Source of the DNA: Chiua virens
Taxonomy: Eukaryota; Basidiomycota; Agaricomycetes; Boletales; Boletaceae
Assembly: GCA_019787685.1 (NCBI GenBank)
Contig: JAHNUO010000055.1
Location: 43,089-107,088 of the forward strand
Reading direction: 5' to 3'
DNA: 64,000 bases
Part shown: positions 36,498-48,693 of the stretch, piece after piece
Numbering within the stretch: position 1 is the stretch's first letter
How the letters are laid out: every line of letters starts with the position of its first letter
Notes under the pieces: model-generated
Database searches by the model: none
What the model was told of the DNA's origin: nothing
Seen by the model: only the letters and a program-made list of their open reading frames with translations
Position numbers and translations under genes: made by a program

Positions 36498-38259
36498 ATG
36501 GTGCTCGGATTACCTGCAACCATAAACCCAGGCGTCGTCAACGTTCCCGGGCGCGACCCTCAGGCCCAAGCAGTTGCAGAATCTCTGCTCGAACGAGACC
36601 GAGAAATTCACCACTGCTTCTTCAACGAGCAAGGTTTTCACAACCATTTGAGCCATCAGTAAGCGAAAATGTCCAGTCGAAACTATAAGCTAGCTCATAC
36701 AAGTCCTATAGCTTGCTCGCAGCATACGACTTGAGCGCCCCTGCAGCTCTTCTTCAAGCTATATACGTTGCAGAACGTGGTATTCAGAAACCCATCGATG
36801 ATCAGCCCGAACTAGAGCACGTGAAGGTGACCCCTGATAACTTTATGAAGTACTTCGGACAGGCAAAGTAAGCATATATATCACAGGGGCGCATTGACCA
36901 GATTCAGTTAATGATCCATGCGACCAGGTACTACCATGCATTCTTGGTTTTCTTCACGGAACAGATCAAAGAGCGTGGAATGTCGGAAACGATTGAGAAA
37001 TATGTATTCAGCCCTGTCGTCAACGCCGAGGGAACTCAAATGCTGGCCAGATTTATGAGTGGGTTGTGAGTAGCCTCCTTTGGTGCCAATGATCTTCGTG
37101 ACTGCTCACTTCCCACAACTGTTACCAGGTATCATCCGTTCATTCAAACAGGGGTAGGTCTGCCAGTGTGCCAGTCGGCGGGTGGACCCTTCTTCTGACG
37201 TAACTGGAACATAGTATGGCGTCGAGTTTGGGAGCGATGCAATGGTGGCGCAAGGTCCGTGCGAACTCCATAGAATGCAGTCGAGTCTCATCGATTCATG
37301 CTCCAGGGCTCGCCCAAGCTGCGGTGCATGCCCCGTTGGTTGCCGATCTACTGGATTCTACGGCACCTGGTATAGTGGAGATCAGCGCATCAATGACGAC
37401 TATTGGGGATGAAAGCAGGAACGGAAAGCCTCTTCTTCATATCCTACGCGAACTCTACGACTCCGACGCTCTCAAGCCTGTGGCCTATGACCCTGACAAG
37501 TCCATTGCCCAGTATCGAGCGGACACACTGAAGGATGGTCGTCCAGAAGCCATAAAGCAATTATGTGCCACCTGGTGGGGTGGTGTATCGTCGGAGGGCC
37601 AAGCATCCGAGTCCAACATCGATTTGAAAGTTGAGGAACTATTTTGGGCGAACACTCTTTTCCTCTGTGGCACAAGCAAGCGAGGTCAAAAGCCGCGCTT
37701 GGACTTTGTGCTCATGCACGCGCTGAACGCGACGCTCTTCCTTCCGTCCTTGTTAAAAGTTCTCTCCGGAGCTTCCAAGGTCAAATTGCTCAAGGCATTT
37801 CTTCCTGTGACGATGATGTTTGTACTCGCCCGCGGTCGCCCAAGGATTGATGCCAAACTCGTAATGTCATATACTGCCGCTCCACGTCCTCCCGGACAGA
37901 CAATGACGCGCAGACCAAATGCAGGCACTGTTGGGGACCCGAGCGAAACATATAACCCATGGCTAAACATCTGTGCATCCGTTATTCACGCGCCGGATGC
38001 TCACACTGTGAAGGCTGTCCGGGCATCGTACTACGCTGCGCAGCATTACGGACACAAGCAACCACGCGATGTTCCCGGATGTTTCATCGACGAGGATCAC
38101 CAGAAGGAAACGCTGCCTGGAAGCTCCGAGTTGGATGGTACGCTGTTTGTACGGGCAGCCGGTGTTGTGATGGAAACGCTTGGCTGGGTTTCTCATGGAG
38201 ATGACCCTGGCAAGTGGGATTTTTCGGGGCTTGGGTGGGATGACGCTTGGGACAACTGA
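36498..38259 (+). CDS. AflY / questin-oxidase-like oxidoreductase
   Basis: Family of fungal Baeyer-Villiger-type or questin-oxidase-like proteins named after AflY; cofactor and substrate here unknown, and no other secondary-metabolite biosynthesis genes are visible nearby. The start at 36498 gives MVLGLPATINPGVVNVPGRD, then EIHHCFFNEQGFHNHLSHHL (conserved His-rich stretch) joined by a phase-correct intron, LLAAYDLSAPAALLQAIYVA, YFGQAKYYHAFLVFFTEQI, YVFSPVVNAEGTQMLARFMS, YHPFIQTGYGVEFGSDAMVA, QGLAQAAVHAPL. A large last exon continues to GKWDFSGLGWDDAWDN at 38259. About five introns. Length near 480-500 residues, as usual for the family. All expected blocks are present in order, so I call it intact. 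Confidence 0.85.
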
Positions 38260-38830
38260 GATTCAAGACAAGAGTTGCGCAGGAGAAAAGCGGTGCTTGG
38301 TGGTTTAATGCTTTGGATATGGGCTCGTGTTTCGGTCGCCAATTCTAATGAAGTCATATAGTAGTCCAAACCTTTCCTGTAACAGTAGCTGTAGAGTTAT
38401 GTATATAACTGACTCCTCTCCGTCAGTTGGTTCCGGAGTCGTTGGTTGTAATTCATCGCCACTGCACTTTCCGACGACTTCCGAAAACTTCAAGGTCATC
38501 TTTCTAGATCTTCCGAGTTCCTGGACCATTTTCAGTTTTCAGCTCTTCATGTTAGGCTCATGTGTTCACCGGTGCCGGTCATCTCATTCCATATACCATT
38601 TATCTTCAGTTCTTTCCTGGTCCTCGCGATGCTAATCACCCACCAGAGACCGCCGGTCCCTTGAGAGTCGTCAATGACATTCGGTCTACAAATCCTTTCT
38701 CGTATCGTTCCTCGCGACGGGTACAGGTAACGGCCAGTTTTATTTCGGTCTGAGTCTCATACTGATATATTAGTTGTGCCCGTGGTTTGACCCCTTCTGA
38801 TCTAGGCTGACCATCAGACACTGTTGCAGG
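38260..38830. other. Intergenic; possible upstream exon of the PPxY gene
   Basis: 0.57 kb. A possible exon ending CGGGTACAG at about 38729 could splice to 38830 (…LSRIVPRDGY-R-MDSP), but the intron would be longer than is usual here. No other support. Confidence 0.35.
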
Positions 38831-39492
38831 ATGGACAGTCCGATGGCAGAGCAGCATTTGGCGGTCACGATGGCAGAGACAGCCTCCATTCCAGATTGCA
38901 CGTGTATCCTCTGCACCAGACGCTCGGTATGTATTAGATTCATTCTTGGTCCTCGTCTCACACTCAACAGGACGCTGGTACAGAAGCAGACCATATACGC
39001 ACCACCCCAAGATCTCGCCCACGCAGACACGTCCGTCGTTCGTTGCCTTCCACAGATAGCATCATGGAAGTGCTATACTCTCCGTCATATCTGGGTACTC
39101 CATCTACCTTCCCTGACCCCCCTTCATACTCCCCAGGAGACACCCAACCTCCTGCTGCTCAAACAGACCGCGTGGAACCCACTGAACGCACATCTGTCAT
39201 GTCCTCGACGACGGCTACTGCGAAAGGAATATTTTTTCCGTCAGGCCGTCACGATCCCCTCATCAACGCACCCTCACTGACGGGAATCCCATCCTCCGGG
39301 ACTCTTTCCGGGAGAGCCCTCTCAGCGGAGCCCAATGCACCCATCGCCAGCTTAGGCATCGATGTCTTGGAAGAAACAGGGCCACCCCCCGCTTATTCCC
39401 GCTTCGACGGTAGTCGGCCGCGTCCTCCCGTTGCTTCGGATGTGTTAGGGCCGTATCCACCCATCTCCCTGCTCAGCCCATCCGCACGATGA
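38831..39492 (+). CDS. Hypothetical PPxY-motif protein
   Basis: No known domain. Start MDSPMAEQHLAVTMAETASI at 38831; a phase-0 intron of about 45 nt (GTATGT...CAACAG) joins CTRRS to DAGTEADHIRTTPR, followed by a single exon to 39492. About 205 residues, mostly disordered and rich in Pro, Ser, Thr. A small Cys cluster (CTCILC) lies near residue 25. Two PPxY-type motifs, DPPSYSPG and GPPPAYSRF, are likely ligands for WW domains of Rsp5/NEDD4 ligases, by family analogy. An upstream exon cannot be excluded. Function unknown; an adaptor role is only a guess. Confidence 0.55.
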
Positions 39493-39827
39493 AACTTGGA
39501 AGGGGTAGTAGGATAGGTACGGGTAGGAAGTGGAGACAGGCAATGAAGCACGACAAATCGATGTATCCATGTCTCAAATATATTATTTGATGTTTAAGTT
39601 CACGAGTAGCCAGTATTTCCGAGTTGCTACTAGGTCCCTGTCTTCGCATTCATGCACTAAGGACAGTGTCACGTGTGTCACGTGCCTACGACGCGCACCG
39701 TTCCGCGAGCGTGACGAGCGTCCTCTCTTGCTTACATACAGCCATCAAAGATCCCTATCAGTACACGAATAGACGCTCCGCTCTACGATCAACGTTGGGG
39801 CCAATACTACCGCAAGTATCGACCATC
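39493..39827. other. Short intergenic stretch
   Basis: 0.33 kb, the presumed promoter of the coiled-coil gene. Confidence 0.45.
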
Positions 39828-42800
39828 ATGTTCCCTTACAAGTTTGCGCCTCCTGCAGGCTCCCAAAAGAAGGACACCTACCAAGCAAGCGCCTCTTTCA
39901 ATAACCCACTCAAGAGATCAGGCCTTGATGTGACACAAAGCACCAACATCAATTCAAATTTAAATACTTCGAAAACAGGATTGGACAGCAGCTTCACCCA
40001 GTCGCTCTCATCGCGCCTTGTCGAGCCGCGCGTTCAAGCGAGGTCAACCTACCCGCACTCTCCTCCAGAAACCATAGACTCCAAGTTTTATATCCCTGCA
40101 GGAGTAAGTACTCGTCTCTCTGTTTCGTCTCGTTCATAGAATTCGCTCATCAGGGAGCATCGAGACCCTGGGATGATCCAACACTGCCAGTGGCAGGTGC
40201 GTATATGCGCGTGAACTCCATCGTATATATCGCTGTGATGGTTTTGAATACATATTAGGAGAAACTGGTTTTAATGCACGCGCATTTACGTCGCCCGTTC
40301 CATCTGCAGGAGATTATCCCAAGAAATCCATCAAGGTGGAAACCCCAGAAGTTGACCTGAACCTTCCCATGGGTGAATTCGGACTTATGCTGGCGGGCAA
40401 GTTTCACGCATTAGAGAAAAGAGAGGCCGAACAGGTACGCCTTCGCACTTGCCGATCTCAAAATGTTCATTGTACTTTTCCTACGTGCAGCGCGAGTATA
40501 TAGCAGATTTAGAATCACGACTAGTGGTCAAGAATGAACAATATGCGACTCTATCGAAGAATTTTGTTCGGATAGAAAATGCGCATAAGCAGACAATGGA
40601 GAAAAATCGTGATGCACTGGGTAGAGCTTCCAAAAAGTGTGAAATCGCGGTTGTTGTTGTTTCCCGACTGTTTCTCACCGAACACCTTCACAGCTACTCG
40701 GCGCTAAAATCCGAGTTAGATGAGTTGAAACACTCCTCGGACTCGTCGTCACTAATCATAGCGGAGGCGAAAGCTACTATGGAGAGTCTGCGAGATAGCA
40801 CGCAGACCAGCCTTCAAGGTTAGTTTTGTCCTAATATATATTCGCCGTCCTCTGAGGACAGGATTCTTGCAAGAACTTCAATCCATGTTCTATAGCGATG
40901 GTCGCTTCATTCCGACCGCAGAGACAAGAGCAATAGTTCATGAACTCCGTGCTGAGCTTTCGAAGAGTAAGTCGGCAGTCGTTCAGGGGCAAACTAACCA
41001 ACGATGGTTTTCGTAGCCCAGCAAGTGGCGGACTTGCTTCGCGATAAACTACACACCATGGGCAGTGATTTAGCAGAAGCCCGAACCCGTGTCGTGGAAT
41101 TGGAAGAATCGACGAGAGAAGAGAGGAATCGAAGCGACTCGACCTTGCTCCAAATGCGCCAGTCTGGTAAGATAGAGTCATCGTTGCAGAAATGGGATGC
41201 TGATGAAGGAGTAGCCGACAAAATAGCGGAACTCACGCGATACTTGGAAGAACAAAAACATGATTCAGTAGAGGCCACAGTGAAGGTTCATGCAATGGAA
41301 CAGCAGTTATTGCATACACAAAGAGAGTGAGTTTACCGCACCCTTCACCGATGACACACCACAAACTTTGGTATACATGATAAGGCTGCAGGAAGCGAAG
41401 TCTGTGATAACCTCGATGAGGGAAGAGTATGTCCTTCCATTCCATTCCCTCGGATATCACGGGTTGACCGCCATCGCCAAGCACGAATGCGCGGGAAGAG
41501 CTTCATGAAGAATTACAAGTAAAGCTCCGTACCCTTCGCCATACGATCGACTTTCAAGAAGGAAATGTAAAGGCTTTCGAAACACGGTACCTGCATCCTT
41601 CACCTGTGATTTTTCTCTGAACCCTGATCAGGGCCCGGGCTGCGGAAGAAGAATTGGTTCAAGCTTTGAACCGTAATCACGAGTTGCAGGGTCGGGTCGA
41701 CTCTGCTATCGCCCTAGAGAAGAACTTGACACAGCAAGCATCTCGTCTACTCTCAGAGCGTGATGAAACTAAGGAGAAACTGCAATCCGTTGAACGTTTA
41801 CTGGCTGAAGGACAAGCATGCGAAAAGAAACTCTTTTCCGACTTAGCGAAGACATTGAACGAGCGGGATGCCCTCGCAGACAAGTTGGATTCGTTCGACG
41901 ATGTCAGTCGTGAGCTAAAAATGTGCCGCGAAAAGTAAGGATCAACTGTATCAGAGCGCTTGCGGTTGCTCAGCTTTCGCAGGTACGCCGAGAGTCAAGT
42001 CTCTCTGAAGGTAATGATTGCCTCTTAGTTTCCGGAACCTCTTTCATGACGTTCACAGGTCCTTCAAGAGAGGTCTGACGATCAATGCCTGACCTTGGCT
42101 GCGACGAAGGAATCCATGGGGGAACTGCAGGTGCACTCTCAGCTACTCTACGCAATACTTCTTATAGACCATCGTCCGACTAGGAACGGCTTCATGCAGC
42201 AACTGTCGGTGATCATTTCCCGCACAACTCGTCGAAAATGCTGATTCTCCACCAAGGAACTATCCATTGAATCCAAACGCGAGATTTTCTATCTTAAAGA
42301 ACAGAATAGCGTATCGAGGACCAAACTTGACCGTGCTGAGCAGGAGATTGAAGACAAGACTGCATCATTTCGTCAAGAACTTGAAGAGAAGAATGCATCG
42401 TTTCATGCACTTCGGGTTGAGTTGTCCCGGAAGGAGGGCGTATTCGAAGGATTGCTGGAAGCAGAAAGCTTGTCCAAGAAGGAGGCGCTTGGTCGAGCAC
42501 AAGAAACAAAAACTGAGGCCGATTCACTCCTAGCAGAGCTTGCGCGAAAAGACAATGATATAGAGGAACTGACTAAGCGACTCGCTGCGGCCGAGACCCC
42601 TTCTGCTGAACGCGAACGGGAAGTTTCGGGCCTGAAAGTGCGCGTCGCTGAGCTAGAAGCGACCGAAAAGAGGCTAGTAGACCGAGCTATCAATATATCT
42701 CGCCGATATGAGACTAATGACATGGTGAATTCCATTCCTCCGATGTTACGCAATGACGACAGTTACTCCCCATCTCTATAGAATGACGATGAAAAGGCAT

Positions 42801-43922
42801 TGGTCGCTCTGTTGATGCAGAAGGCCCGAGGAATTCACGATCGGGAAATGGTAGAGAAGACTAACGAAATTAAACGGGTATGTTACGAGGTACCGTGCAT
42901 TCGTTTGTTCAACTGCTTGCAGCGTGACACCGTGATCAAACAACACGACGCAAGAATCGCGCAACTAGAAGATGCCCTAGCCCGCCGAATTTACGAAGCA
43001 GTTCGTGAAGGTTACTTCGGCGTTTTCGCTGACCCGGATATGAAACTTTTATAGACATGCTCGGCATCCGCAAAAGGTATCAACGAAGAAAGCAACTCGA
43101 TGGCCATTGATGCTGCAAAGCCGCAAGCACCATCTTCCGATCATCAACCGGAAATCCGCGGTGTAAAACACGACGGCCCCTCGATCACCGCAACTCATAG
43201 GACTGCAGTGAATTCTTCCATCGCTGGCCCTTCGAGTCGATCATCTGGTTACTCCACATTTTCCAAACTTTGCAGAGAAGACACCGATGACATCGCAAAC
43301 TTCGAAGATCAGAATCCACCAGTGGCGACGGGGAAACGCGTCATGCTTACCGATGATAATGATATCGAGGACGAATCCTCGCGGCCCGCGCGGCGAGTGG
43401 TACATCTCTATTTGCTTTCTGTCCTAGCGTTCATCTGGTTTTTTGACCCACCGTTTTTCTTTTTCTGTTTCCGCGCCACACACCTGCCCGCGCATTTACC
43501 TTGTTCTTCATATGGCTTCTTCTCCGTCCTGCCTTCACCTTGACGCCACAACTTCGCGTGTCAGAAGTTTGCAAGGGGAACCGGTATGGAAAAACCACTC
43601 CTTGATCAGGTCTTTGTCTCTCTTCTTTTCTCCGCGTGTTTCTTTGAAACTCGAGTTTTCTGTAGGGCGTGGCCCTGGCGACTTCCGGCACTGGGAACAA
43701 GAAGAAGACGACGAGACGTCGTTGAGCTCAAAGCGCGGGGGACTCAACTTGACGACTGCACGTTCCTCGCACGACTTCTTCATTCGCTGGCCTCGTGTGT
43801 TCCTTGTCGTACTACCACCATGCATCTGGCTGTCCACGTTTTTTTTATCGACTGCCTGTCTGGTTCGTAGACAGTACATGTATCCAGATCGAGTTCATCC
43901 GCACGAGAAGACAGGCAAATAA
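39828..43922 (+). CDS. Large coiled-coil protein, unidentified
   Basis: I do not recognise a named family. Starts MFPYKFAPPAGSQKKDTYQA at 39828, a disordered N-terminus (TGLDSSFTQSLSSRLVEP), then about 12 exons of heptad-rich coiled coil: REYIADLESRLVVKNEQYAT, SALKSELDELKHSSDSSS, QQVADLLRDKLHTMGSDLAE, then LHEELQVKLRTLRHTI and EEELVQALNRNHELQGRVDS, RLLSERDETKEKLQSVERLL, EQEIEDKTASFRQELEEKNA, ELTKRLAAAETPSAERERE, HDARIAQLEDALARR. A C-terminal acidic/Ser-rich region (DDNDIEDESSRPARR) ends the reliable part at about 43399. Beyond that the 3' exon frame is ambiguous: one reading continues to 43922 with a hydrophobic tail (FLVVLPPCIWLSTFFLSTAC), another ends near 43725 in a Lys/Arg-rich tail (GTGNKKKTTRRR). 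Such proteins usually serve in cytoskeletal, spindle or chromosome structures, which is not proven here. Confidence 0.65.
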
Positions 43923-44310
43923 ATCAATTTGGCATTGATACACAGGTGATATGGACTAGAATAGATTATACAAGAGCATGTGCAAGTGCTTTAGCGACAA
44001 CAAGACGTACGAGCAACGCGGTATTACATGACGGGGCATGAACCGAACCGAACAACGACACATGCAAGGAGGGGAATATACAGAACACAGCGAGTGATAT
44101 ACGCGACAGCAGGATCGATAGAAATCGTCCAAGAAGGTATCAGTATATGCGGTGATGATTTGATGGTCAAGTATAGCGTCCAGCAGACGGGAGTGTCCAA
44201 GATACCAAGAAGCAAAAAACACAATGATACAATGCGTGAGCGTGGGGGGAGGAGAAAGCGCAGCCGCGAGGGGAGGGGATGTATAAGATATACATCCGCA
44301 GTAGAATGCC
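43923..44310. other. Convergent intergenic stretch
   Basis: 0.39 kb between the 3' ends of the coiled-coil gene (+) and the zinc-repeat gene (-). Open frames here are not convincing. Confidence 0.5.
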
Positions 44311-46616
44311 TCAGTCTGGGAGGCGCAGAGTATCGCCTTCAAAAATAATGTCGCCCTTGTCTGAGAGGGCAGCGACAGCTTTAGCAACTTCAGCTGTATC
44401 AAAATCCTCGTGCTTGTCCGGCGGCATGGCAGCATTGAGGTATGTCAACAACGAGGATATCGTCATGTCGTCAATCGATTCATAAGTGGCCGTGAACAGA
44501 TACGCAATAGATGAGAATATGAAATTCATGCTAAAAACAAGGAGAACGATCAACGTCAACTTTCTCGGGATAAACACAATAGCATAAACGGATAGAAAGA
44601 AACAAATGAGGTAGAACAAAGGGGAATGTAAACGGCGTTATCAAAATCACATACCGGCCATGCGCCGAGTCCAGATCCGACAAGCCCCATATCAGTCTTC
44701 GAGTTAACCTGTTTGGCGATGTTCCCGAATCCACTGAGGCTGTTACCTCGGCTTCAACTTTGCTTTTGGGACGTATCGCACGCGCAGCTTGTGCTTTCCG
44801 AGGAGGCCCGCTTGTTGCGGGATCAGAAGATGACGGCCACGGTGGTCCAAATCGGGAGTCGGGACCATCGACCAACCGTTGTTTCTTCGTAGAAAGTGGG
44901 GGAAGCCGAGACTCCGTTGGTATAGTCGCAGCCTTCGACTTACGCCTCTCTTCTCCACGGCTGGAATCGAATCCATCGACAAGCCCGTCATCTGAATCTA
45001 ACTCGTCCTCAGCGGATGCGTCGTCGTCAGTGAGGCTATCCTCCACAGCTGGTTGACCTCCATTGGCACTCGAGTCGGCTGCTTGAGCGGCTTTTTGCGC
45101 GCGTCGCTCGCTAAACGCAGAAAATAATCCCACAACGGACGGAGAAAGAAAGGATATTCCCTCGTGTGAGTAACAAAAGGGCAAAGATAAAAAGGGTCGA
45201 CCCACTGCCTGGCTAAACATTTTCCGCGATGCTGCAACCAGGGGTATGCGCAGTACGAACTGTCCTGCCTGAGTTGTACCCATTTCTTGCAAAGAGTACA
45301 AAATACTCTGTTCGGTTCAACCTCTCCGACAAGCGCATCTGCTCGAAGTGTAGCGGCTCGCTGTTCGGCGTTTCGCCGGCGAGACTCATGAGCTGGAGGG
45401 AAATTAGTCGGCGTGAGATCCTTGAACGAGGAAGAGGGGGAGCCCGGGGCGCCACCAGACTTGGGGATTGGAGGAGAGATGTCTATATTTGCTTGAGAAA
45501 TATGTCGAGAACTACCTGCATGGGGAGCGTTGGTCTCGATGGGAACGACGGAGCGAGAGTGTGAATCATCGATGGGAGGTCTACCCATGCTTAGACCTAG
45601 CTGTCAACATCGAAAAATATACAAAGACAAACCTAGAACTCGAAGCAGGGTCCATTTGGCTAGGAGATGCGGCCGATTGACCCACAGATTTTTGACACGC
45701 AGAGCGGTGTTGTAACCACTTCTGCACAGCTTGCATATGATTTTCCGGGCTGACTGGGAGCCACTGGTCACAGATGTTGCACAGGATACGCTCAGCGTCG
45801 AATTTGCGAACATCAGGGTCCTTGGAAAGTAGAGCGTTACGCTCGTCCAATCCATAGCTGTTCTTGGTGTTTCTGAGTAATGATGTGAAATTCTGTGGCG
45901 TTAAGTCACCGATGTACTTACATTTTCTTGGATAGGCAACTCTTGCGGTGAGCGTCCCATGGAATGGAACAATACGTGGAGTTAGGGCGCAGGCGGATCC
46001 ATTTGTCACAAGAAGCGCACAGGACACGATAGGCCTCGAATTCGGCAACATATGGGTCTGCACGCAAGTACTCGATACGCTCTTCTTCTGTCCGCTTAGC
46101 ACGGCGTCGTTTCGGAGGTGGGTTCGCGAGTGCCTCGGCTGTGCTCTCCGGGGTGTAAATGACTGGCTCGGGGACCGACTGAGTAGTGTTGGCACTGGAC
46201 GGACGATGGGGGTCGGTGGAAATGTCAGAGAGACACGGAAGTGACATACCATTGCTGCCGATGCGCGTCCCAATGTTTCAAGGTGAAACCGCCGGTTCCT
46301 TCGTCCCGGAAAGAAACACCTTCGCCGCAGACCTCGCATATGACGCGACCTGTTTCATACTCGCCTTTGGGGCCGATGGCGGAGGCTCTGAGAGGTCTAG
46401 AGTCGCCCTCAGGGGAGAGATCTCGACCCGGGGGCGTCTTGCGCTTGCGAGGATTTCTAATGGGTGGTGAGTGCGCGTGGAGACGGATCAAAAAGAGATG
46501 CGCACGCGGGAGCGGCGAGCGAGGGGGAAGGCAATGAAGTGGGAACACTGCAAGACACGTTCTAGTGAGATCAACGGACACAGCGAGAGTGCGCACGGAT
46601 GGGTGTCCACGTCCAT
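44311..46616 (-). CDS. Four-repeat CxxC-HxxxC zinc-binding protein
   Basis: Probable nuclear or nucleic-acid-binding protein with four copies of C-x2-C-x19/21-H-x3-C, Trp usually three residues before His: ICEVCGEGVSF...HWDAHRQQC, LCASCDKWIRL...PWDAHRKSC, LCNICDQWLPV...KWLQHRSAC, FCTLCKKWVQL...PWLQHRGKC. Two 49-nt introns near the 5' end give the start MDVDTHPVPTSLPSP at 46616 leading to NPRKRKTPPGRDLSPEG. The first finger's last Cys exists only after splicing (TG|T across a 55-nt intron), which supports the model. Linkers are basic (PPPKRRRAKRTEEER). Then an acidic region (DDDASAEDELDSDDGLVDGF) and a C-terminal module (TISSLLTYLNAAMPPDKHED ... DKGDIIFEGDTLRLPD) that may fold as a small winged helix. 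A paralog lies at 50-51.2 kb. Function unknown. Confidence 0.7.
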
Positions 46617-48693
46617 ACGACGACCAAAGCAGTGATAAAGAAAGAAAGAAAAAAGAAAAAAAAGAGGAAAGATGGTACGGAGAGGGAGAGAAGGGGTTAA
46701 TATGTGTGCAAGTTATTCGGATCCAAAACGCATTTTACAGAAACAAGTGAAAAATATGTCACAGATCCGGGATTTCGAGAACATAACCAAAGCTTGATTC
46801 GCACGTACATATTCAATCTCCGCACAACATTTCTCGTTAATTATCCAGGAACATCCTCGAAACACATGTCCGTTCCTTTTCCGTGGCTGCCGGCTCGAAA
46901 CTTTGTATTAGCTCCTTCCCAGCTGTTTTCTCGTTCCGAGCCTGCATCCTCGAATCCCCTACATCCTGCCACGTCCTGATGGCGGCATGATAGCTAGTCC
47001 TCCAGTTCCCTCCACGTTTCCATGGAACTGTTCCCTCCCATGTTCTTCCCTTCACTCGTCTTTCATTTCTCCTCCCATCATGTCCTCTCATCCGGCATTT
47101 CCAGAAACGTGATATCAATCAGCTGTTCTGTGCGCATCGCCAGGTTTTCATTCTCTCCCCCGTGCTTTATCATTATGCGATGCTTTCGGTCATGATTTGA
47201 TCGCTCCTAGCAGCGCAATTCAGGCGTGCCACTGCGCTATTCCAGCTACTCGCTTTCCACATTGATCTTCTTTTACATACAGTTTGTTTCGCAGCAGCCA
47301 TCTTCCTCCCTCGGGTCTAAAACGGCAACTCTATGTTTGCTCGCTTCATGTCGTGCTGGTCCGGAATCACTTCCGCGTGGTGTGAATACTCTGGGTTGTC
47401 ATGTCACCCCTATGACTGGTCCCACCCTTGCGATTGTTCTCCCGTGTTTCAGTGTCAATCACTTGGTCTATCCTGTGCAAACGTATTACCGCCGTCCTGG
47501 CCAGAGTCTCATCTCAATTCTCTCAAGGTCCCGCATCTCACAGCATCCGCGGCATAAACCGTAAGCGCGATCCAAATTCAAACTCGATTCACATCTGTTT
47601 TGGAACAATCCTTGGAAAATGAATCACAAACCCCGGTTCGTGTCGTTTTCCGTTTCTTGTTTGTCATTTCCTTTATTTTTATTTTTATTTTTTTAATTCC
47701 GTGTGAAGAACTTTTTCTTTTCTTTTCAATGAAGATGAAGAATTGGGTATAACTCTACCATAGCGCCGGAACTTCAGCATATGTCGTATTCAATTGATCG
47801 CCGTTGACATGGCTCAGGAAAACACATGGACCCATATGGTTAGCTTCACTCTGCCTCCACGCGGTTCCACTCGCCCCTAGGGGATTCCCGGGCTTATGTT
47901 TTAATCCCACCTCCATGTCCGCCGTGAAGTGGAGCCCGAATACATACGACCCCGCAGGATTAGGTTTTAAATCAGACACTACATACCGTCGGTTGAAAGC
48001 TCAATCTCCTTTCTTTACAAATATATGGCCATGCAGGCGTCGATCGCGATAACGTCCTTAATTGAGGCACCGGACACACTTTTTTGGGTTATCTTTAGAC
48101 CACATTCTGTCTAGTCTGTGCGCCCGCTTCTGTGGGTAATCCGATATGACATGGTTCGAAGTATGATTTATTGTCGTGTCCACGGCCACTCCCAGTTTGC
48201 ACAACAACATATAATTCGATCCGATGCGGCAGAGTCAACGAGGAAGCAATACTTCTCAACATAGGTTTCCCTCTGGCTTGTCTCAGTTAGGTGGCTTGGA
48301 TTACGATCTCTTTAACCACACAGATCACTATCAGTCACATCACTTGATCACCCCATCGAGACAGCGAAGATAATTTTTTGATGGTGATTCAATACAATAC
48401 CCTGATATAACTTACGGGAAACGATAGTCGGCATCATTTGCATCAAGCTCACAAGCGCCAGGTCATGCGTGGTAAATAGCATCGGCGCTGTGGTCAATCA
48501 AATCCGCGGACTCCCAATCGCCCGCCGCCTGGTATGGTTCTGCTGGCGACACACCTTCCGCTCACGACCGCCACTAAGATAGTCGAAGGGAGTTTCAAAG
48601 AGACATCGATACCATTTCGGTAGTATTATCCACGTGGCGCAATTCTATTACCTCGATTCTCCATCGGATGCTGTCAGCATAACCTAAAAATTG
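46617..48693. other. Long intergenic region, no supported gene
   Basis: About 2.1 kb. Pyrimidine-rich plus-strand tracts (46900-47560) and a T/A-rich run (TTTATTTTTATTTTT near 47672) occur. Open frames of 60-110 codons on both strands show no family and no splice-consistent extension. Next to 46616 it must carry the promoter of the zinc-repeat gene. Confidence 0.45.

Noticed and set aside
44531..45301. 256-codon minus-strand frame as a separate gene
   Set aside because: It merges an exon of the four-repeat zinc gene with flanking introns; splicing to both sides closes in phase.
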